Assembly: GCF_023229105.1 (NCBI RefSeq)
Contig: NZ_JALNZY010000039.1
Coordinates: forward strand, 1-18,779
Length of the DNA: 18,779 bases
Reading direction: 5' to 3'
DNA from: Sulfurimonas sp.
GTDB taxonomy: Bacteria > Campylobacterota > Campylobacteria > Campylobacterales > Sulfurimonadaceae
Of this stretch, positions 15,459 through 18,779 are shown one piece after another (position 1 is the first letter of the stretch; every line of letters starts with the position of its first letter). Below the pieces are notes generated by a model that had not been told where the DNA came from, did no database searches, and worked only from the letters and a program-made list of their open reading frames with translations. Both the position numbers and the translations under genes were made by a program.

Positions 15459-15677
15459 TTATTTTTTATTGTCCGTAAAGCCTTTGATTATTATAAGACC
15501 CTCAGCTATCTCCATCAAAGCTAAATCTGCAACTTTTACATTTTTTGCAACACTCAACTTACTTGTTGCGCCATTTAAAAGCTCATCTGTTCTTTTTGAA
15601 ACAGCTATTGCCAACTGGTAACGATCCATACTTGGATTATTGTCTAAAATCTTTGCTGTTACTTCTTCTATTCTCAT
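15459..15677 (-). CDS. rpoZ: DNA-directed RNA polymerase omega subunit
   Basis: The omega subunit binds and stabilises beta-prime. The 72-residue protein contains the core family signature RYQLAIAVSKRTDELLNGA (19-37) and ALMEIAEGLIII near 53-64. Epsilonproteobacterial omega proteins are about this size and diverged from the E. coli protein. An AAAGGG Shine-Dalgarno lies close to the ATG. The gene stands between pyrH and spoT, its usual position in this phylum, and is 116 bases downstream of pyrH. That gap contains hairpins and a tandem repeat that could attenuate or process the message. Confidence 0.9.
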   Translation of the reverse strand: MRIEEVTAKILDNNPSMDRYQLAIAVSKRTDELLNGATSKLSVAKNVKVADLALMEIAEGLIIIKGFTDNKK

Positions 15678-15734
15678 TTTATACCCTTTTTATTTTAATT
15701 TAAAACGCCACCGGAAGTAATTCTGTTGGCTTCG

Positions 15735-15751
15735 CTAGCCGCTATGGCTAG
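15735..15751. repeat. Small hairpin in the pyrH-rpoZ gap
   Basis: CTAGCC (15735-15740) and GGCTAG (15746-15751) form a perfect six-base stem with a five-base loop, immediately beside the tandem repeat that carries ACTTTAGT. An alternative pairing of GGCT (15728-15731) with AGCC (15737-15740) competes with it. Confidence 0.45.
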
Positions 15752-15788
15752 AAAACTTTAGTTTCTTTAGAAAACCTTAGTTTCTTTA
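15751..15788. repeat. Tandem 19-base repeat between pyrH and rpoZ
   Basis: Two adjacent 19-base units lie at 15751-15769 and 15770-15788. They read GAAAACTTTAGTTTCTTTA and the same with one change (CCTTAG for CTTTAG), so 18 of 19 bases agree. Each unit has a short foldback, AAACT/AGTTT in the first copy. It begins five bases downstream of the pyrH stop on the minus strand, so it may serve as a partial terminator or RNA-processing site inside the operon. Confidence 0.75.
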
Positions 15789-15793
15789 AAAAT

Positions 15794-16507
15794 CTATCTT
15801 ACAATTGAGCAGTTTTGCATATTTCCGTTTTGCAAAATATCCAAAAGATTTCCTTTTTTAAACATATCACATACCAAAATAGGGAGTGAATTATCCTTTG
15901 CCAATGCAATGGAGGTATCGTCCATTACTTTGATATTATCCATAAGTGCTTGCTCATAAGTAAGCTCAGGCAATTTTACTGCATCACTAAACTTCTTTGG
16001 GTCTTTATCATAAACCCCGTCAACTTTTGTAGCTTTTATGATAACTTCTGCGCCTATTTCAACGGCTCTTAGAGTTGCTGCCGTATCTGTTGTAAAAAAT
16101 GGGTTTCCTGTTCCTGCTGCAAAAATAACAACACGCCCCTTTTCTAAGTGGCGAACAGCACGGCGATTTATATATGCCTCTGCAATCTGCTCCATCTTAA
16201 TAGCCGTCTGCATGCGAACTTCTAGTCCTGCATGTTCGCAAGCTTCTTGCATCGCTATTCCGTTTATTACGGTAGCAAGCATTCCCATATAATCGCCGGA
16301 AGTTCTTTTAATAATTCCGTCTTGAGCAGCAGTAACTCCACGAATAATATTACCGCCTCCGATTACGATTCCAACCTCGATACCGGCATTCACAAGTGAC
16401 TTTATCTCCTGTGATATATAGTTTAAAATCTTCGTGTCAATTCCATGACCCGCCTCTCCTGCAAGAGCTTCACCTGAAAACTTAACCAATACCCGTTTGT
16501 TAGCCAT
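15794..16507 (-). CDS. pyrH: UMP kinase
   Basis: PyrH phosphorylates UMP to UDP with ATP and is the bacterial-type, GTP-regulated hexameric amino-acid-kinase-fold enzyme. The 237 residues include VLVKFSGEALAGE (6-18), IVIGGGNIIRG (47-57), RTSGDYMGMLATVINGIA (68-85), VIFAAGTGNPFFTTDTAATLRA (127-148), ATKVDGVYDKDPKKF and the C-terminal MDDTSIALAKDNSLPILV. These are the family hallmarks, and the length is normal. The ATG is preceded by AAGGAAG. It leads the minus-strand operon down to the amidase and has its own promoter in the gap shared with modE. Confidence 0.97.
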   Translation of the reverse strand: MANKRVLVKFSGEALAGEAGHGIDTKILNYISQEIKSLVNAGIEVGIVIGGGNIIRGVTAAQDGIIKRTSGDYMGMLATVINGIAMQEACEHAGLEVRMQTAIKMEQIAEAYINRRAVRHLEKGRVVIFAAGTGNPFFTTDTAATLRAVEIGAEVIIKATKVDGVYDKDPKKFSDAVKLPELTYEQALMDNIKVMDDTSIALAKDNSLPILVCDMFKKGNLLDILQNGNMQNCSIVR

Positions 16508-16535
16508 GCACTTCCTTTAGTCTATAATTGCGCGA

Positions 16536-16541
16536 ATTGTA
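16536..16541 (-). promoter_or_regulatory. Candidate -10 box of the pyrH operon
   Basis: On the minus strand TACAAT reads 16541 to 16536. It predicts a transcription start near 16529 and a leader of about 22 bases containing the AAGGAAG Shine-Dalgarno. No clear -35 box is seen. Confidence 0.4.
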
Positions 16542-16605
16542 CTTAAAATTGGCTTTTGTTTTGCTTTGAAAAAAGAGCAAGATTGTTAAAGAAAGTTCTT
16601 CATAT

Positions 16606-16634
16606 TTGACAATCGTTATATATTTTATTATACT
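16606..16634 (+). promoter_or_regulatory. Sigma70 promoter of modE
   Basis: TTGACA (16606-16611) and TATACT (16629-16634) are separated by exactly 17 bases, giving the best -35/-10 pair in the window. Transcription should start near 16641. The ATG at 16664 has AAGGAG (16653-16658) upstream. Confidence 0.75.
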
Positions 16635-16639
16635 TCGGT
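16612..16639. promoter_or_regulatory. Putative ModE operator inside the modE promoter
   Basis: ATCGTTATATA (16612-16622) matches the ModE half-site I recall from E. coli (CGTTATATA). After six bases comes TATACTTCGGT (16629-16639), which agrees at seven of eleven positions with the inverse half-site TATATAACGAT. The site fills the spacer and covers the -10 box, so bound ModE would block transcription. One arm is imperfect. Confidence 0.55.
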
Positions 16640-16663
16640 TTTAGCCTTTATTAAGGAGTTATA

Positions 16664-17455
16664 ATGCCGAGCAGTATTAACGGACGTTTATGGATAAACA
16701 AATCAGAACATAACTTTTTAGGAGAGGGTCGAATGGAACTTTTAATGCACATCGACAGAGATGGTTCCATAACAAAAGCGGCAAAATCTATGAAGATGAG
16801 CTACAAAGCAGCATGGGACGCTGTAGATGCTATGAACAACCTATCTGAGTTTCCGCTTGTAACAAGTGCTAAAGGCGGCAAAGGCGGTGGCGGAACTCAT
16901 CTTAGCGATTATGCAAAAGAGCTGATAAATACCTATAAAATTCTTCAAGAAGAGCATCAACAATTTTTAAACAATCTATCAAAACGCATCAGTGAAAAAA
17001 ATGGTCATATTCATCTTTTAAAGAGTATGGATATCCGTATAAGTGCAAGAAATCAGCTAAGGACAAAAGTCGTTGAAATTCAAAAAGGAGCGCTTAAGAG
17101 CAGAGTCTCTCTTGAACTTAACAACAAAGATACTATAACTGCCATAATAACAAATGATTCACTAAGCACTCTTGAGATTACCATAGGCACAGAGCTATAT
17201 GCACTATTTAAAGCCAATGCCTTGACTCTAAGCGATGACTCCTCGCCGGCTAAAGGCGATATAAACCGTTTTGCAGGGGAAATTATACGAATAGAGCGCG
17301 GTAAACTAAATGCGGAGATTATCCTTGAGCTAAAAGGAGGCAATACTGTATGTTCAACTTTGCCAATAGAGATGCTTGAGAGATTAAATCTCAAAAATAA
17401 AATGCACTTAAGCGCTTTTTGCGAGCCCAAAAACATTATTCTAGGAAGATGGTAA
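16664..17455 (+). CDS. modE: ModE-type molybdate-responsive regulator
   Basis: ModE represses molybdate uptake genes when molybdate is bound. The 263-residue length matches full ModE. The N-terminal winged helix (1-110) contains GSITKAAKSMKMSYKAAWDAVDAMN (34-58) and the wing TSAKGGKGGGGTHLSDYAKELI (67-88), both family hallmarks. Two Mop/TOBE domains follow. The first (about 124-187) has SARNQLRTKVVEIQKGALKSRV (127-148); the second (about 201-261) has RFAGEIIRIERGKLNAEIILEL. Both end in the usual hydrophobic strand. The gene has a strong promoter with a ModE-like operator, which suggests autoregulation. It lies 69 bases ahead of modA on the same strand. Confidence 0.92.
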   Translation: MPSSINGRLWINKSEHNFLGEGRMELLMHIDRDGSITKAAKSMKMSYKAAWDAVDAMNNLSEFPLVTSAKGGKGGGGTHLSDYAKELINTYKILQEEHQQFLNNLSKRISEKNGHIHLLKSMDIRISARNQLRTKVVEIQKGALKSRVSLELNNKDTITAIITNDSLSTLEITIGTELYALFKANALTLSDDSSPAKGDINRFAGEIIRIERGKLNAEIILELKGGNTVCSTLPIEMLERLNLKNKMHLSAFCEPKNIILGRW

Positions 17456-17461
17456 ATATAA

Positions 17462-17499
17462 CATTAAGCTACCGTTAATGAGCGTTTTGAGTTAAGCTA
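17462..17499. repeat. Inverted and direct repeats between modE and modA
   Basis: CATTAA (17462-17467) and TTAATG (17475-17480) form an inverted repeat with a seven-base centre. TTAAGCTA occurs at 17464-17471 and again at 17492-17499. These could be a weak regulator site or hairpin before modA, but match no consensus I recognise. A separate modA promoter is not clear. Confidence 0.35.
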
Positions 17500-17524
17500 T
17501 CTATTTTAAACTATAAGGAAAAAA

Positions 17525-18268
17525 ATGAAAAAGTTACTTTTGGTATTTATACTCTTTGGTTCTGCCCTTTTTGCGCAGACGATTAATATAGCCGTGGCTG
17601 CAAATGTAAGTTATGCTATGGAGACTCTTTTAGATGAGTTTCATAAAACAGATCCTGATACGGATGTAAAAGTTACACTTGGAAGCAGCGGAAAATTAAC
17701 AGCGCAGATAAAACATGGGGCACCTTATGAACTTTTTATGTCGGCTGACATGAAGTTCCCAGAGGCTCTTTATAATGATGGAATTGCTATAACAAAACCA
17801 GTTATATATGCGCAGGGGAGTTTGGCATATCTTAGTAATACTCAAAAAGATTTTTCAAAAGGGATAGAGCTGCTCAAAGATAAAACAATAGAAAAAATAG
17901 CTATTGCCAATCCAAAAACGGCACCATATGGAAAAGCAGCGGTTGAAGCTATTAAAAACAGCGGAGTTTACGAAGATATAAAATCAAAACTAATCTATGC
18001 GGAGTCAATATCTCAAACAGTTTCGTATGCCGTAACAGCAGCCGATATAGGCTTTATCGCAAAGTCGTCTCTATTTAGTCCAAAAATGCTACACTTCAAG
18101 AAAGATGTAAACTGGGCAGATGTAGATTCAAAACTATATACTCCTATAAATCAAGGCATAGTCATACTTAAAGGCGGCGAAAATAAAGAGGTAAAAGCTT
18201 TTTACGACTTTATGATAAGCAGCAGAGCAAAAGAGATTTTAAAAGGTTTTGGATATTTAATGCCATGA
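17525..18268 (+). CDS. modA: Molybdate ABC transporter substrate-binding protein
   Basis: ModA captures molybdate (and usually tungstate) in the periplasm for the ModBC transporter. The 247 residues open with a clear signal peptide, KKLLLVFILFGSALFAQT, cleaved near FAQ. The mature start INIAVAANVSYAMETLLDEF and LGSSGKLTAQIKHGAPYELFMSADMKFPEAL carry the oxyanion-binding serines. IANPKTAPYGKAAVEAIK and the C-terminal FYDFMISSRAKEILKGFGYLMP are also family hallmarks. An AAGGA Shine-Dalgarno precedes the ATG. Its stop overlaps the next start by four bases (ATGA), which implies translational coupling to the Mop-type gene. Confidence 0.95.
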   Translation: MKKLLLVFILFGSALFAQTINIAVAANVSYAMETLLDEFHKTDPDTDVKVTLGSSGKLTAQIKHGAPYELFMSADMKFPEALYNDGIAITKPVIYAQGSLAYLSNTQKDFSKGIELLKDKTIEKIAIANPKTAPYGKAAVEAIKNSGVYEDIKSKLIYAESISQTVSYAVTAADIGFIAKSSLFSPKMLHFKKDVNWADVDSKLYTPINQGIVILKGGENKEVKAFYDFMISSRAKEILKGFGYLMP

Positions 18269-18669
18269 GTGAATTAACAGCAATAGTCAATGACATACAA
18301 AAACATGATAGTTTGCATATAGTCAAGTTTGACTGTGAGGGTCAAGCTTTAACTATGATGAGCTTGGAACTTGACAAAACGATACAAAAAGGTGTCAAGG
18401 TAAAGCTTTCAATGAAGCCTACGCATGTGGCTATTGCTAAAAATCTGCAAGGGGAACTTAGCTATAGTAATCAACTTCAAGCTACCATCACTGGAGTTTT
18501 AAACGGCGAACTTTTAAGCAGCATAAGTTTAAAGCTTCATAGCGGCAGTGCCATAGAGTCGATTATCACAAAAAATTCATCAATAAGGATGAACTTACAA
18601 GTAGGCGACAGCGTAGTAGCGCTTATAAAAGCAAGTGAAGTTTCTATAAAAGAAGTTATATCATGCTAG
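18265..18669 (+). CDS. Small double-Mop/TOBE protein
   Basis: This 134-residue protein has no DNA-binding or membrane segment and consists of two Mop-like beta domains. The second (about 69-130) is typical: NQLQATITGVLNGELLSSIS, then an SIITKNS-type strand and VGDSVVALIKASEV. The first (about 2-58) keeps the strand pattern (LTAIVNDIQKHDSLHIVKF, VKLSMKPTHVAIAK) but lacks the usual N-x-L and I-T signatures and looks degenerate. Mop proteins bind molybdate, so a cytoplasmic storage or delivery role, or a ModE partner, is inferred. A similar small gene sits between modA and modB in Campylobacter jejuni as I recall. It overlaps modA by four bases and modB by seven. Confidence 0.8.
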   Translation: MSELTAIVNDIQKHDSLHIVKFDCEGQALTMMSLELDKTIQKGVKVKLSMKPTHVAIAKNLQGELSYSNQLQATITGVLNGELLSSISLKLHSGSAIESIITKNSSIRMNLQVGDSVVALIKASEVSIKEVISC

Positions 18670-18779
18670 AACTTCTTAGCCAAATAGAGTTTGAACCTTT
18701 TTTACTCTCTTTTAAACTAGCAGGCTTGACGACGCTTATACTCTTTACCCTAAGCGTACCATTTGCATGGTACCTTTCA
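18663..18779 (+). CDS. modB: Molybdate ABC transporter permease ModB, N-terminal part
   Basis: The window ends after 39 codons. The visible part, MLELLSQIEFEPFLLSFKLA then GLTTLILFTLSVPFAWYLS, matches the start of ModB permeases: a short lead, an F-x-L-S-F-K-L-A block and a first membrane helix ending in P-x-A-W. The ATG overlaps the stop of the Mop-type gene by seven bases, and the order modA-mop-modB supports the call. The gene is complete only outside the window. Confidence 0.85.
   Translation, partial: MLELLSQIEFEPFLLSFKLAGLTTLILFTLSVPFAWYLS

Noticed and set aside
15751..15788. CRISPR-like repeats
   Set aside because: Only two directly adjacent 19-base units with no spacers and no cas genes.
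16521..16526. TATAGA on the minus strand as the pyrH -10 box
   Set aside because: Transcription would start about seven bases before the ATG and cut into the Shine-Dalgarno; TACAAT at 16541-16536 fits better.
17456..17480. Possible ModE site before modA
   Set aside because: Half-site-like pieces are present, but in the wrong order and orientation for the CGTTATATA-N-TATATAACG pattern.

Overview
The window is AT-rich bacterial chromosome from the Campylobacterota (epsilonproteobacteria), most likely a Sulfurimonas-like organism. This rests on protein flavour, on short leaders with strong -10 boxes, and on two conserved gene neighbourhoods recalled from relatives: rpsO/rrf2/flhA as in Campylobacter jejuni, and pyrH-rpoZ-spoT-tyrS-nitronate monooxygenase-amiA as in Helicobacter pylori. 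No species is claimed. There are no rRNA, tRNA, IS, prophage or CRISPR features. No gene-free stretch exceeds 160 bases.

Layout. (1) 1-835, minus strand: the start of a truncated exported gene (possibly a murein transglycosylase C-type protein) overlapping the end of flgH. flgH has a good sigma54 promoter at 874-889. (2) 905-1348, plus strand: a YqeY-like protein. (3) 1409-4541, minus strand: a tightly coupled operon, trmN-like methyltransferase, YkgJ-type cysteine-cluster protein, TPR lipoprotein, trpC. (4) 4591-5307, plus strand: kdsB, diverging from trmN through a palindromic double promoter. (5) 5412-5687, minus strand: rpsO, diverging from rrf2-flhA-DHH phosphoesterase (5826-9497, plus). 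(6) 9591-16507, minus strand: pyrH-rpoZ-spoT-tyrS-nitronate monooxygenase-amidase. (7) 16664-18779, plus strand: a molybdate locus, modE, modA, a small double-Mop protein, and modB cut by the window end.

How the genes work together. The flagellar genes are split: flgH is under sigma54, while flhA is in a unit led by an Rrf2 regulator with three cysteines. The pyrH-amidase unit joins pyrimidine nucleotide supply, the RNA polymerase omega subunit, (p)ppGpp metabolism, tyrosyl-tRNA charging and wall hydrolysis. The mod locus is a self-contained uptake system, and modE carries a ModE-like operator inside its own sigma70 promoter.

I found no wholly novel multi-gene system; this is mostly core genome. 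The most interesting signals are non-coding: (a) a family of small hairpins with an ACTTTAGT tip at all three convergent junctions and in the pyrH-rpoZ gap; (b) a possible kissing-loop arrangement between kdsB and rpsO; (c) the back-to-back sigma54/sigma70 promoters between flgH and yqeY; (d) the ModE site inside the modE promoter; (e) dyads between rpsO and rrf2.
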